Assembly (NCBI GenBank): GCA_033852095.1
Contig: JAWSVD010000048.1
Span: 6,934 to 70,933, forward strand
DNA from: CALCKW01 sp033852095
Lineage (GTDB): Bacteria > Pseudomonadota > Gammaproteobacteria > CALCKW01
Length of the DNA: 64,000 bases
Direction of reading: 5' to 3'
This document shows positions 34,594 through 44,188 of the stretch, in pieces. A program made the translations under genes and the position numbers. The notes under the pieces were generated by a model. That model made no database searches. It was not told the origin of the DNA and saw only the letters and a list, made by a program, of their open reading frames with translations. Positions within the stretch are counted from its first letter, which is position 1. Each line of letters starts with the position of its first letter.

Positions 34594-35898
34594 TCAATAG
34601 GCGCGAGACACTGCTGGTACCAGAGCCGCTTCGCCTGGCCTAGGGGCGGCGCTGAACCTGAGCAGGCTGATGGGCATGGCCAGGTACAGTATCCAGAATA
34701 TGTCCCGGTTGATCAGCAGGCGGGCCTCTGAATAGTTGCTGAGCAAAAAGGCCACACTGAAGGCTATAACAAACAATGAGGTGGGTGTTTGCAATTGGTT
34801 GTGGCTGTGGATGCTTTCCAGCAGCTGCTGCGCCAGATACATCGCTGTCACGGCTGCCATGAATAGCCCTATTTCAGATGCTACTTGCAACAGGCCATTG
34901 TGGGCGTGATACACAATCCAGGAGAAATTGGTGTGGTTCTGTTGGATCCACATGGAATCCTCGGTGGGGTTCCACAGATTGCCGTAACCGTAACCGCTGA
35001 AAGGCCGCTCCATGATCAAAGCGGTTGTCTGTGCCCACACTTCGGATCGGCCGGTCAAGTTGCCGCTGCGGCCCAGCAGGGCGTTGAGCCAGTGGGTATC
35101 GATGGCTTGCAAAAGCAGCAGCACGGTGCCCAGGCCTAGCACACTGAGCAGCGCTTGCTGCACCATGCTCAGTTGCAATTTTTTGCAGGCGCTGAGTATC
35201 AATGTGACAGTGCAGCCCGCGATGAGTGCAACAACAGAGGTCGCGGACTTGGACTCGTAGAGCGCGAGCAAGGCCATCAGCGTGCAGCTGAGCAGCAGCA
35301 GTCGGTTACCCAGCGTCTGCTCCTTGAGCTGAAAGAAGAGCGCTAGCATCAAGGTCATGGTGGACCAGAACCCCAGCGTGTTTTTATTGGCAAAGACGCC
35401 GCGCCACACCTGATCGCCTTCATAGGCCTGAACACTGAGTTCGGGCAGGGTGAACACGGCGGCAATTGACAGGGCGAGCAGCGCAGAGGCTGTCCATAAC
35501 AAGGTGCTCAGCAGGCGATCGATGTTGAGGAAAAACCCCGCGTATATCGCCAAGGTGCAGCTGCCCAAGAGGTGCACGCTGCGCTGCATACTCAGCTTCG
35601 CATCGATGGCCCAGAGTGCCGAGCCCATGGTCACCAACAGCACAAGCAGGATCAGCAGGCGAAAGCGCAGCAGCCAAATAAGCCAGTCTACGCCGCTCTG
35701 GCGGAGCAGGGCGAACAGGGCAATGGCGTAAAGACCCAACCACAACAAAGTTAACAGCGGGGTGGCCGCCGGTGCGAAATAGATCAGGGGCTCCTGCACA
35801 CCGCTGGATCCCAGCAGGATCACGATGACCCACAGGGCCGTGGCCAGCGCAGATGCGCCCGGACTGTCGCTGCTATCGCTGGAATGGCTCGGTTGCAT
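34594..35898 (-). CDS. Wzy/O-antigen-ligase-like membrane protein
   Basis: 434 aa with about eleven hydrophobic segments and a large periplasmic loop (about residues 280-345) holding SGRSEVWAQTTALIMERPFSGYGYGNLW and HNGLLQVASEIGLF, the Wzy_C pattern of polymerases and ligases. In this cluster it most likely polymerises exopolysaccharide repeat units in the periplasm. The second-to-last region has WILYLAMPISLLRF. It is the last gene of the operon and its start overlaps the stop of the neighbouring GT2 gene. Confidence 0.82.
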   Translation of the reverse strand: MQPSHSSDSSDSPGASALATALWVIVILLGSSGVQEPLIYFAPAATPLLTLLWLGLYAIALFALLRQSGVDWLIWLLRFRLLILLVLLVTMGSALWAIDAKLSMQRSVHLLGSCTLAIYAGFFLNIDRLLSTLLWTASALLALSIAAVFTLPELSVQAYEGDQVWRGVFANKNTLGFWSTMTLMLALFFQLKEQTLGNRLLLLSCTLMALLALYESKSATSVVALIAGCTVTLILSACKKLQLSMVQQALLSVLGLGTVLLLLQAIDTHWLNALLGRSGNLTGRSEVWAQTTALIMERPFSGYGYGNLWNPTEDSMWIQQNHTNFSWIVYHAHNGLLQVASEIGLFMAAVTAMYLAQQLLESIHSHNQLQTPTSLFVIAFSVAFLLSNYSEARLLINRDIFWILYLAMPISLLRFSAAPRPGEAALVPAVSRAY

Positions 35899-36851
35899 CA
35901 GAAAGGGGTTTTGTCCAGGCTGAGGCCGCGTTGGCTCACGTAAAAATTGGTCAGTTTACGGTAGCTGCTAGGCGCATAATTTTGCAAGAGCTGCCGCAAC
36001 ACCCCTGAGGCGCGAATCGATTTCAGCCTGTAGGCGCGCCAGAGCAATTTCCATGAACGCAGTGGGGCTTGCCAGGCGTGCAGGCCCGATAAAAAATGCG
36101 CCTCAAAACCCGCGCGTGACTGCGCTGACATGCTCGGATAATGAGCTTCCATCCACTGAAAAAAACGTCTATAACGCTGCGACTTGGCGTCGTGAATATA
36201 AAGCTGTGAGAGTGCGTCGCCGCTGTCGATGTCCAGATACCACACCAACGGCCGTGGCTGCATTTGGGCGCTGGCACCCAGCGCGCATAAATCGATGGCG
36301 TATTGATCATTGTCGCCAAAGGTGATCGACTCCTCCCACTCTATTTGTGCGGCGAGGGACGCGGGCACGATCAGGGTGCTGGTCTGCATAAAGCCGCCGT
36401 GCAAGTAGAGGTAGTCGAAAATACTCTCGGCCTCGGATTTCGCCCGCGCGGGTTTAATCCAATACTTATCGACGCCTCGATCGACCACTATTTGGCCGTA
36501 TAAAAAGGTGGCCTCATCCGTGGCGTTGAGTTGCTCGGCGGCTTCACGCAGGTAGTCTTCGTGCCAGCGGTCATCGGAATCCAAATAGGCGATGTACTGT
36601 CCGCACGCTTGTCGGCAGCCGTGATTTCGAGCGGCCGCTGGTCCGGCGTTCTGCTGCCAAAAATATTTGATCCTGGCGTCGTTCAACCCTGCGCAAACCG
36701 ACGCTGATTCGTCTCTGGAACCGTCGTCCACCACGATGATTTCAAAATCACCGAACTTCTGCGCCAACACCGATTGCAGGGTGGTGGCGAGGGTTTGCGC
36801 GCGGTTATAACTGGGGATCACCACTGAAAATGTTGGGGCGATTGACATCAA
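35898..36851 (-). CDS. GT2-family glycosyltransferase
   Basis: 317 aa. The N-terminal GT-A fold begins FSVVIPSYNRAQTLATTLQSVLAQ with DFEIIVVDDGSRDES. The DxD-like motif is YLDSDDRWHEDYL (about residues 90-102). It adds a sugar to the lipid-linked exopolysaccharide unit on the cytoplasmic face. Its start overlaps the preceding GT2 stop by four bases, so both are translated from one transcript. Confidence 0.87.
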   Translation of the reverse strand: MMSIAPTFSVVIPSYNRAQTLATTLQSVLAQKFGDFEIIVVDDGSRDESASVCAGLNDARIKYFWQQNAGPAAARNHGCRQACGQYIAYLDSDDRWHEDYLREAAEQLNATDEATFLYGQIVVDRGVDKYWIKPARAKSEAESIFDYLYLHGGFMQTSTLIVPASLAAQIEWEESITFGDNDQYAIDLCALGASAQMQPRPLVWYLDIDSGDALSQLYIHDAKSQRYRRFFQWMEAHYPSMSAQSRAGFEAHFLSGLHAWQAPLRSWKLLWRAYRLKSIRASGVLRQLLQNYAPSSYRKLTNFYVSQRGLSLDKTPF

Positions 36852-37759
36852 TGGTCCTCCTCGCGTTCGAGTTTGTGCCCTAGGTGGGCTTGCAGTTTAC
36901 CGCGAAATTTCGCACCCAATAACCAGGCTGGATCTGCCAGTTCTGGTTTAATCACCGCGGCTAGGCGGTAGGCCGCACTCTGGGTGCCGAGGGCGGCGGT
37001 TTTGAGACATGACAAGGCATAGGCCGGCCAGACTTGGCCGCTGTTTTTTAAGATGAGGACACGGGTATTTGCGATCAGCGCGACCCGTTGCTGCAGCCAC
37101 TGGCGGCTGCTGCGGTGCGCGGGAACGGCTTCAAAAACCTCGGCCTTTGCGGCCCAGCGCATCTTGAAATTCTGAGCGGAGAGGCGGCGAAAAAACTGCA
37201 GATCCTCCCCGCCGCTCTGACCCAGCGCTGGATCAAACCAGGGCTGCTCGAGCTTATCCAGCACAGACAACTTGATCAGCACGTTGCCGCAGGCCTGTAA
37301 TTCACAGGGGGTGTTATCAGCGAGCTCCAGATCTGCGCCGTAGTAGATGCAGTGTTTTAAAAAATCGGTGACATCTAATTCAAACACAGGTCGTGTCGGT
37401 CCTCCCACGGCGTCCGCGTCATCCATCGCCTGGACCCTGAGCAACTCTGCTATCCAGTGCTCGCCGGGCCATTCATCGTCGTCTATCAAGGCGGCGTACA
37501 TTACGCCGCTCTGGCTGGCCGCTTTTAAAACTTGGTTTCGCGCCTGGCTGATGCCGCGGCTGGTCGAGGCAGTGGCGACGATGGGCAGGGGGTAGGCGGT
37601 TTGCTGCAATGCCGCGACTGTGGCCAGGCCCTCACTGTCGGGGTGGTTATCCACCACGTAGACAGTGCTTGGCGCGGGCGTGACCTCTGCTAATTGTTCG
37701 AGCAGGCGGCGCAGGCCCGCTGGGCGGCGGTAGGTGCAGACGCAGATGACATAACTCAT
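36848..37759 (-). CDS. GT2-family glycosyltransferase
   Basis: 303 aa. Starts MSYVICVCTYRRPAGLRRLLEQL with TVYVVDNHPDSEG; the acidic motif is ALIDDDEWPGEHWI (about residues 92-105). GGEDLQFFRRLSAQ is the later conserved acidic element. It differs strongly from the second GT2 gene, so it is not a recent duplicate. Overlaps its neighbours by four bases on both sides. Confidence 0.87.
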   Translation of the reverse strand: MSYVICVCTYRRPAGLRRLLEQLAEVTPAPSTVYVVDNHPDSEGLATVAALQQTAYPLPIVATASTSRGISQARNQVLKAASQSGVMYAALIDDDEWPGEHWIAELLRVQAMDDADAVGGPTRPVFELDVTDFLKHCIYYGADLELADNTPCELQACGNVLIKLSVLDKLEQPWFDPALGQSGGEDLQFFRRLSAQNFKMRWAAKAEVFEAVPAHRSSRQWLQQRVALIANTRVLILKNSGQVWPAYALSCLKTAALGTQSAAYRLAAVIKPELADPAWLLGAKFRGKLQAHLGHKLEREEDH

Positions 37760-39000
37760 GTTCTGAGCTGCATGCGATCGTTGAGTTTGAGCAGCAGATA
37801 GGCCGTCATGAACACTTCGGCGATCAGGGCCCCGAACAAGGTGCTGGCAGGGTCTTGGAGCAGCAGCAAAGTCACCACAGTCGCAGTGCTCAACAGCGCA
37901 CCGTAGACGCTGGCGAGTGCGAGCACTTTGAAGTCAGCCAGCGCCTGAAGCGCGGCAGATGCAGGGGAATTGAGGGTGACAAAGAGCGTGATCACGGTCC
38001 AGAGCGAGACAATCAGGGCCATGGGCTCGGCGCTGTATTTTTCCGAATATAACAAGCCGTGTACCCAGGGCCAGAGCAGCCACAATGCCGCCGCAACCGC
38101 GCACAGCGCTGCGCACATCACCACTGTGGTGTGCTTGATGTGGCGCATGACCTGCGAATAGCGCTGCGCATCCAGATCTATCGCCATCTGCGGTTTGCTT
38201 AGATTTTGCCAGGTGGTGAGCACCACGCGCACCGGGCCAAACAGCACCCCGCCCGCGGCCAGGGGGGCGAAGGCACTGGCGCCGAGGCTGCCGCTGATGA
38301 TGATGGCGTGCGCCTGGCCCATCAGCAGCGTGGTCACCGCGCCGATCAACGCCCAGCGGGTCTGGGGCCAGAGCCGTCTGTAGCTGCCGAGCGCGCGCAG
38401 TTGATCGGGCAGCCGCCAGGCGTCACGCAACTGCGTGATCTCCAACAAGGAGGCGGCTGTGTTGGCCGTGGCGAGCGATATCAGCACAGCGGCGAGCGCT
38501 GCATTGTCGTACAGGGTAATCGAGACAGCGCAGCCCAGCAGACCGACCGCCGCGTAGAGCGCATCGGCCCGAGCGGGGATCTCTGCGCGCAATCGGGCGT
38601 AGGCGAAGCTGCGGGTGTACTGGCGGGTGGCGTAGCTGCAGATAAACAGCGTGACAGGTATTGCAGTGGCGTCAAAGCTGAGCAAAGAGAGCGCGCCTAG
38701 TATCAGCACACTGATAATGAAAAGGCCATTTAAAGCGTTGAACACGGCCTCTTGCTCGCGGCGTTCAAGCGCCACCTTGATCACCGGGGTGTAAATAGAG
38801 AGCGGTGTTGATATCAGGGCGTTGTTGACCGCTGCTGCGACCATGGCCAAGACAAAGCTCAGCGCAAATACGCCGTAGTCATGGGGGCTGAACAGGCGCA
38901 ATAAAAACAGGTTGATTGAAAAGTGAAAGAGACTCACTAGCGCCTGGCCGCTGATAGCTTTGGACAGCCGAGAGCTGAGCGCTTTGTAAAATAAGGTCAT
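37756..39000 (-). CDS. Wzx-like polysaccharide flippase (MATE/MOP superfamily)
   Basis: 414 aa from ATG 39000, with about twelve membrane segments. The start LFYKALSSRLSKAISGQALVSLFHFSINLFLLRLFSPHDYGVFALSF is typical of 'oligosaccharide flippase' proteins. GTG 39042, with GAGGT upstream, would add 14 residues and overlap the WecG-like gene; the shorter start fits the family better but lacks a clear ribosome-binding site. It would flip lipid-linked repeat units across the inner membrane. Confidence 0.82.
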   Translation of the reverse strand: MTLFYKALSSRLSKAISGQALVSLFHFSINLFLLRLFSPHDYGVFALSFVLAMVAAAVNNALISTPLSIYTPVIKVALERREQEAVFNALNGLFIISVLILGALSLLSFDATAIPVTLFICSYATRQYTRSFAYARLRAEIPARADALYAAVGLLGCAVSITLYDNAALAAVLISLATANTAASLLEITQLRDAWRLPDQLRALGSYRRLWPQTRWALIGAVTTLLMGQAHAIIISGSLGASAFAPLAAGGVLFGPVRVVLTTWQNLSKPQMAIDLDAQRYSQVMRHIKHTTVVMCAALCAVAAALWLLWPWVHGLLYSEKYSAEPMALIVSLWTVITLFVTLNSPASAALQALADFKVLALASVYGALLSTATVVTLLLLQDPASTLFGALIAEVFMTAYLLLKLNDRMQLRT

Positions 39001-39028
39001 TGGGTGTTTTGAGCCGTCGCTGCCCGCT

Positions 39029-39805
39029 TCAGTGGCGGCCACTGACGGCGTACCTCAGCATGGAATAGAGCAGTGCCCAAGGCTCCAAGAAGTAGCGGCT
39101 GGCAAAGCGGCGTGGGTTTTCCAGCAGCCTGTAACTCCATTCCAAGCCTGTGCGCCCCATCCAGCGCGGAGGCGTGCCGACTTCTCCAGCCACGTATTCC
39201 ATGCACGCGCCGCAACTGAGCACCGCGGGGCATTGAATCAACTCGCGATGCTGCGCGACCCAGTGTTCTTGCCGTGGGCTACCAAGGCCCACCAGCAGTA
39301 TCTGAGGGGCGAAGTCATTGAGCTCTTGAATGACTTTTAGGCTGTCAGCGCTGTTGTCTGACTGGTCGAAATAACCGGGTATGGCGTGTGTCTTTAGCTG
39401 TGGGTAGCGCTGTTTGATTTGATCCATCGCGCGCTGCTGTACCTTGGAAGTCTGGCCGATATGACAGACACGCCAGCCGTTTTTCTCCGCACTGTCGAGC
39501 AGCGGCCAGATGAAATCCACGTAGGTGAGTCGATCCGCCGCAGAGACATCAAAGCCCGTCATTTTAAGCAGCCAAATGATGGGCATGCCGTCGACCATGT
39601 TGATGCGCTCGCGGTAGCTGTCGCGCAACGACTTGGAGCGATAATACAAATACAGCGAGTGCAAATTGTGTGCGAACACCGTTGTCGGGCACTGCGCATC
39701 AATCGCGTCTTTCAGGTGCGCAACGTAGTCTTCGGCACCGCCTGGGTGGGCCACGAAGCCGAGCCAGGACATGGCCTTCAACGGGGAGCTAGTAGGCATT
39801 GGCAT
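39029..39805 (-). CDS. WecG/TagA/CpsF-family glycosyltransferase
   Basis: 258 aa. The family blocks are all visible: NMVDGMPIIWLLK (with the key Asp), RLTYVDFIWPLLDSAEKNGWRVCHIGQTSK, PQILLVGLGSPRQEHWVAQHRELI and GRTGLEWSYRLLENPRRFASRY. It probably adds the second sugar (ManNAcA, GlcNAc or similar) onto the lipid-linked first sugar. Its start overlaps the priming transferase gene by 17 bases. Confidence 0.88.
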   Translation of the reverse strand: MPMPTSSPLKAMSWLGFVAHPGGAEDYVAHLKDAIDAQCPTTVFAHNLHSLYLYYRSKSLRDSYRERINMVDGMPIIWLLKMTGFDVSAADRLTYVDFIWPLLDSAEKNGWRVCHIGQTSKVQQRAMDQIKQRYPQLKTHAIPGYFDQSDNSADSLKVIQELNDFAPQILLVGLGSPRQEHWVAQHRELIQCPAVLSCGACMEYVAGEVGTPPRWMGRTGLEWSYRLLENPRRFASRYFLEPWALLYSMLRYAVSGRH

Positions 39806-40418
39806 CTGTCCAGCCCCCGAGCGCGGTTTTCACGATGATCTTGATGTCGAGCCACAGATTGCGTTGTTTGATATACGCCATGTCGAAATCGAAACGGCCC
39901 TGCATATCGGCCAGCGCGCGGGTTTCGCCGCGGAAGCCGTTGATTTGCGCCCAACCGGTGATGCCGGGGGTGGCGGCGTAGCGCTGCATCAAAGTGGGGA
40001 TGCGCTGGCTGAAATCGTCGTCCAGCGCCAGCGGGTGAGGGCGCGGCCCCACCAGTGACATCTCGCCTTTGACCACGTTGATCAGCTGCGGCAGTTCATC
40101 GATGCTGGTGCGTCTGATGAAGGCGCCGATTCGGGTCACGCGGGGATCATGTTGCGTCGCCTGGGCATAGGGCGCGGTCGCAGGCTTGGCTTCAAATGCC
40201 ATGCTGCGAAACTTGTACACATCAAACACCTTGCCGCCCAAACCGTAGCGTTTTTGTTTGAAAAAAACCGGGCCAGGGGCGTCGCGTTTGATGCCGCCTG
40301 CGATGATCGCCAGCAGCGGGGAGAGCACGAGCAGCGCGGGAAGCGCGAGGCAGAGATCCAGCAGTCGCTTTGAAAGCGGCATAGCAGCGGACGCTGGCAG
40401 GGAGGCGTCAGTGGTCAA
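39789..40418 (-). CDS. Priming sugar transferase (PglC/WcaJ-type)
   Basis: 209 aa, bacterial sugar transferase domain without the long N-terminal membrane part of WcaJ, thus PglC-like. Signatures: KRLLDLCLALPALLVLSPLLAIIAGGIKRDAPGPVFFKQKRYG, FDVYKFRSM, RRTSIDELPQLINVVKGEMSLVGPRPHP and ATPGITGWAQINGFRGE. It starts repeat-unit synthesis by moving a sugar-1-phosphate to undecaprenyl phosphate. Coupled to wecG downstream. Confidence 0.92.
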   Translation of the reverse strand: MTTDASLPASAAMPLSKRLLDLCLALPALLVLSPLLAIIAGGIKRDAPGPVFFKQKRYGLGGKVFDVYKFRSMAFEAKPATAPYAQATQHDPRVTRIGAFIRRTSIDELPQLINVVKGEMSLVGPRPHPLALDDDFSQRIPTLMQRYAATPGITGWAQINGFRGETRALADMQGRFDFDMAYIKQRNLWLDIKIIVKTALGGWTDANAY

Positions 40419-40422
40419 AGCG

Positions 40423-42657
40423 CTAATCCATCCTGTCTTTGTAATAGGCGTAGTGACTGGCTGATTGGCTCGACGCGTTCAAAATGCAGCCGTTGACGGT
40501 CACGCCGGCGTACTGCAGCCTGCGAATGCTCTCTTTAAGCTGCTGTTCTTTGACTTCGGACTCTTTGACCACCAAGAGCGTTGTGCCCGCAGCTCGGCCG
40601 ATGCTTGTCGCCGTGGCCACACTCAGGATGGGCGGGGTATCCACAATGGCGATGTCAAAGGCCGGGGTGATCCGCGCCAAGAAGGCTTGCAGATCACCGT
40701 CACTGGGTGCGCTGCTGTGGATTTCATCGGAGTGATGGCCGCGCGGCAGGCAATAGAGATTGGGCACGCCAGTGGCTTTAACTGCGGAGGCGGGGCGCGC
40801 TGTTCCGGCGACCGCGTCCGTCAGCCCAGGGCCGCCTTCGATGGCAAATGTCTTGTGGATATAGCCGCGCTGGTAGTCGGCGTCAATGAGCAATACACGC
40901 TTGCCCGATTGCGCCAGCAGGACAGCGAGGTTAATGCTGACAAAGGATTTGCCCATGGCCGGTAGCGGACTGCAAATCATGAGGATATTGTTCGGGGCGT
41001 TGTACATCAAGTCACTCAGCATCGAACGCAATCCGCGCAGATTCTCCACGGAAAAATCTTCGGGCTGTCGAATTGCCAAGACTTCGTGGCTGCCGGCGGG
41101 CAGTAAATCGCCTTTTTTTGCGGTGGTCTTGCCCGGGTATTTGAATTGTTGCTGCGCGAGGCTGCGCGGGATGTTCATGTACACCGGCAGGCCGGAGTGT
41201 TTGGCCAGTGCGACATCGTCTTCGATGGTGCTGCTGAGTGATGCGCGCAGCAGCACCCACAACGCGTACAAAAACAACGAGGCAAGGGCGGCGAGCACGA
41301 TCACGATTTTTGCTTTGGGTGCCACCGGCTTGGTCTGGGGAAGCGCCAGATCCACAATCTGAACGCTGCCAACGGTGTTGGCTTGTGCCAATCTCAGCCG
41401 CTGAGCGCGCTCGTTCAACTCGGTATAGAGCTTTCGTGTGGCCTCGACGTCGCGTTCCAGAGGGCCTAGGTCATGCGATACCCGGGCAATGTTGGGGATG
41501 CGGTTACGAATTTGCCGGATGGTGGCTTGATAAGTCTCGATCTCCTTGTCCAATTTGGTCACGGAGGGGTGCAAGCCGGTGTACCTGTCCCGCATCTCGA
41601 GGCGCTCGCGCTCGAGTTCCAGCAGCTTCGATTCCTCGGAGGCCAGGCGTTGTACCAATGCATTGGTCTGCGCATCGACGCCCACCGCGGAGCCATTGCG
41701 GCGCTGGTAGCGTTCGAGCCTTGATTCCGCGCGCTGCAGGTCCCTTTTTAGTTCGGGCAGGCGCTGCTCGAAAAACCCCAGCTCGCTGCGAAAGGACTTG
41801 CTCTCCCAGCCCAGTTTCACGTCGCTGTATTGTTGCGCAACGGCGTTCAACAGCAGCGCGGTAGTTTCGGGGTTGTCGCCCCGCAAGGAGAGGGCGAGGA
41901 TGCGGGATTTCGCGTCCCTGTTTTCTATGCTGAGCCTGTCGCGAAGGTCGGTCAAGGTGTTCTGCAAAGAGCTGAAACTGAGCGCGAATTCGGTGCCGGC
42001 GTGGGCGTCCAGGCGCTCCACGCGGATATCGAAAAGTTCGTTGCCAGTGGCGCGGGCGCTGACCGTTCGGCCGATCGATGCTCTTTCTATTAATGTGAGT
42101 TCGCCGTCATAGACAGCAAACTGCTCGGCACCGAGGCTGACCAGCTTCAGTTCCTTGTCCAGCCACGCGCTGGGCACCTTGAGTTCGCTGACCTCCAGCG
42201 TCGTCTGGCGCCACGCAAAGCCATCTGCACTGGGCTGTGCTTCCAACCAATACTGCAGCGTTGGCCACTGTTGGGCCAGCGCGGAGAGCACGGGGAAATC
42301 CCGTGCCTGCGCTTGTATCTGGAGTTGCTGCGCGTTGATGACCGGCTCCAAAACCTCTCGGGAACGGATCAGTTCGCTCTCTTCTTTGATCCGCGGGGTG
42401 TTTCGTTGCTCGCCAGTGGAGTCGATTATTTGATCGGCGCCGCCAGACGCCGCAACACGCAGCAGGGCATCGGCTCTGTAGGTGCTGGGTGTTGAGATCA
42501 AATACAGCCAAGCGGCAATGAGCCCCGCCAACACAGCGACGGCAAAACCCCAGCGGTTGCGCCTTAGAATACGCAGCAGCTCGCGCGTATCGCTGGTCGC
42601 GGGTGCGGTCACGGGCGTGTTGACGGGCGGCGTATACTGTATCGCTTTCATTTCCAT
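40423..42657 (-). CDS. Wzc-like polysaccharide co-polymerase/tyrosine autokinase
   Basis: 744 aa. An N-terminal Wzz domain with TM1 (WGFAVAVLAGLIAAWLYLIS, about 34-53), a long periplasmic coiled coil (about 265-395), TM2 (about 436-458, KIVIVLAALASLFLYALWVLL) and a cytoplasmic BY-kinase are visible. The kinase has Walker A SPLPAMGKSFVS (Gly residues of the usual GPxPGVGKS replaced at two places), Walker A' VLLIDADYQRG and Walker B FDIAIVDTPPIL. The C-terminal tyrosine cluster is short (HYAYYKDRMD, three Tyr). It controls chain length and export through autophosphorylation. No partner phosphatase (Wzb) or outer-membrane Wza is encoded here. Confidence 0.9.
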   Translation of the reverse strand: MEMKAIQYTPPVNTPVTAPATSDTRELLRILRRNRWGFAVAVLAGLIAAWLYLISTPSTYRADALLRVAASGGADQIIDSTGEQRNTPRIKEESELIRSREVLEPVINAQQLQIQAQARDFPVLSALAQQWPTLQYWLEAQPSADGFAWRQTTLEVSELKVPSAWLDKELKLVSLGAEQFAVYDGELTLIERASIGRTVSARATGNELFDIRVERLDAHAGTEFALSFSSLQNTLTDLRDRLSIENRDAKSRILALSLRGDNPETTALLLNAVAQQYSDVKLGWESKSFRSELGFFEQRLPELKRDLQRAESRLERYQRRNGSAVGVDAQTNALVQRLASEESKLLELERERLEMRDRYTGLHPSVTKLDKEIETYQATIRQIRNRIPNIARVSHDLGPLERDVEATRKLYTELNERAQRLRLAQANTVGSVQIVDLALPQTKPVAPKAKIVIVLAALASLFLYALWVLLRASLSSTIEDDVALAKHSGLPVYMNIPRSLAQQQFKYPGKTTAKKGDLLPAGSHEVLAIRQPEDFSVENLRGLRSMLSDLMYNAPNNILMICSPLPAMGKSFVSINLAVLLAQSGKRVLLIDADYQRGYIHKTFAIEGGPGLTDAVAGTARPASAVKATGVPNLYCLPRGHHSDEIHSSAPSDGDLQAFLARITPAFDIAIVDTPPILSVATATSIGRAAGTTLLVVKESEVKEQQLKESIRRLQYAGVTVNGCILNASSQSASHYAYYKDRMD

Positions 42658-42709
42658 ATTTTCTTTACTTGTACGCCGCTACTGCGTTTTTCGACGGAGT
42701 CTTGACGGC

Positions 42710-43735
42710 TTAGTTAGCGTTGGCTAGCTCTTTGACGTTCAGTTCTTCGCCGTCTGCCAAGCGTGCTGTTTGCGGCACGGCGGTGGCATCGAGGTCTTCG
42801 CGAAAATACTGAATGGTGCTGGCCAATCCTGTTGCCAGCTTGATGCGCGGTTGCCAGTTCAACAAGTTGTTGGCTCGGGTGATATCGGGTTGGCGCATTT
42901 TCGGATCATCTTTGGGTAATTCACAATACATCAATTTAGATGTGCTGCCGGTGAGCGCGATGACAGACGTCGCCAGTTCAATCATGGTGAATTCGCCCGG
43001 GTTGCCCAGGTTGATGGGGCCGATGACAGTGTCCGGTGAGGCCATCATCGCGATCAAACCGCTGACCAGATCGTCCACATAACAAAAAGAGCGCGTTTGA
43101 CTGCCGTCACCGTAGAGCGTGATGTCATTGTTCAGCAGCGCCTGCACCACGAAGTTTGAGACCACTCTGCCGTCGTCCCGCGCCATGCGTGGGCCGTAGG
43201 TGTTGAAGATGCGGACGACTTTGATACGGACATTGTGCACCCGCTGGTAGTCAAAAAAAAGCGACTCAGCGGTGCGTTTCCCCTCGTCATAACAGGAGCG
43301 TGGGCCAATGGTATTGACGTTGCCAAAATAGGATTCGCGCTGGGGGTGCTGTGTAGGGTCACCGTAAACTTCACTGGTGGACGCCTGTAACACAGTGGCA
43401 CCCGTCGATTTGGCCAGTCCGAGCACATTGATGGCGCCCAGGACGCAGGTTTTAGTCGTTTTTATGGGGTCGTCTTGGTAGTGTACGGGGCTCGCTGGGC
43501 AGGCGAGATTGTAGATTTGATCCAGTGGCAGCGCTGACTCTGGCAGCTCGATCGGATCGATGATGTCGTGCTCGATGAAGTCGAAACGGGGGTGGCTGAG
43601 GTTGTGCGCAATGTTGCGCTTTCTGCCAGTGCTCAAATTGTCCAGGCAAATAACGTGATGGCCGTTTAGCAGGAGCTCATCGCAGAGGTGAGAGCCCAAA
43701 AAGCCTGCGCCGCCTGTTACCAATATTGATTTCAC
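42710..43735 (-). CDS. uxs: UDP-glucuronate decarboxylase / UDP-xylose synthase family SDR
   Basis: 341 aa from GTG 43735, which has AGGAG nine bases upstream; the longer frame to 43903 starts in a low-quality region. NAD-binding motif GGAGFLGSHLC (about residues 8-18), the catalytic Tyr and Lys in SCYDEGKR (about 149-156), and SSEVYGDPTQHPQRESYFGNVN-type block (seen here as ASTSEVYGDPTQHPQRESY) are UXS hallmarks. It makes UDP-xylose from UDP-glucuronate, implying pentose in the exopolysaccharide. First gene of the minus-strand operon; 52 bases precede the wzc start. Confidence 0.88.
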   Translation of the reverse strand: MKSILVTGGAGFLGSHLCDELLLNGHHVICLDNLSTGRKRNIAHNLSHPRFDFIEHDIIDPIELPESALPLDQIYNLACPASPVHYQDDPIKTTKTCVLGAINVLGLAKSTGATVLQASTSEVYGDPTQHPQRESYFGNVNTIGPRSCYDEGKRTAESLFFDYQRVHNVRIKVVRIFNTYGPRMARDDGRVVSNFVVQALLNNDITLYGDGSQTRSFCYVDDLVSGLIAMMASPDTVIGPINLGNPGEFTMIELATSVIALTGSTSKLMYCELPKDDPKMRQPDITRANNLLNWQPRIKLATGLASTIQYFREDLDATAVPQTARLADGEELNVKELANAN

Positions 43736-44188
43736 TGATGATGACTCCTGTCTGCAATCACTCTGATTGAGTATTTTAATTTTAGCCAATGATTTCCAAT
43801 GCACCACTGCGGTTGTGGGCAATAAGCAAAGCTTGACAAAGGGGTGTGACAGCCTCTGCGACTGCATCACAATATGACTACGATTGTGCGATTTTGTGAA
43901 CAAAGCCGCAACTGTGTTGCGATTACAAAATTATGTATTTTATTGAGTAAAAGGCCGTTGACAATTGTTCGCCTTAACTTATCTAAACCTCATCGACCTT
44001 GCAGCAAGGAATAGCGGGGCTTATCAGTTTGTTTGTAAGCTATTGATTAGAATGATATTCAACAAGTTTCTCAGACTGTCTGTTCACTAACGTACCGCAC
44101 CGCTACAAATTTCCCGCGATGAGAAAACATTGCAGTGTGTCAAATGTGAAACAGAAAATATTTTTAGATATCAAGAGGACTAGCCCAT
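43736..44188. other. AT-rich divergent intergenic region (EPS operon / tadA)
   Basis: About 450 bases, clearly more AT-rich than its surroundings, between the exopolysaccharide operon start and tadA. It has space for regulatory sites of both units. A plus-strand sigma-70-like element is seen at 43958-43985. I see no gene; the frame extending upstream of uxs to 43903 appears to be untranslated leader. Confidence 0.6.
43958..43985 (+). promoter_or_regulatory. Candidate sigma-70 promoter toward tadA
   Basis: TTGACA (43958-43963), 16-base spacer, TATCTA (43980-43985). It lies about 200 bases upstream of tadA, so a long leader would result. Tentative. Confidence 0.4.
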
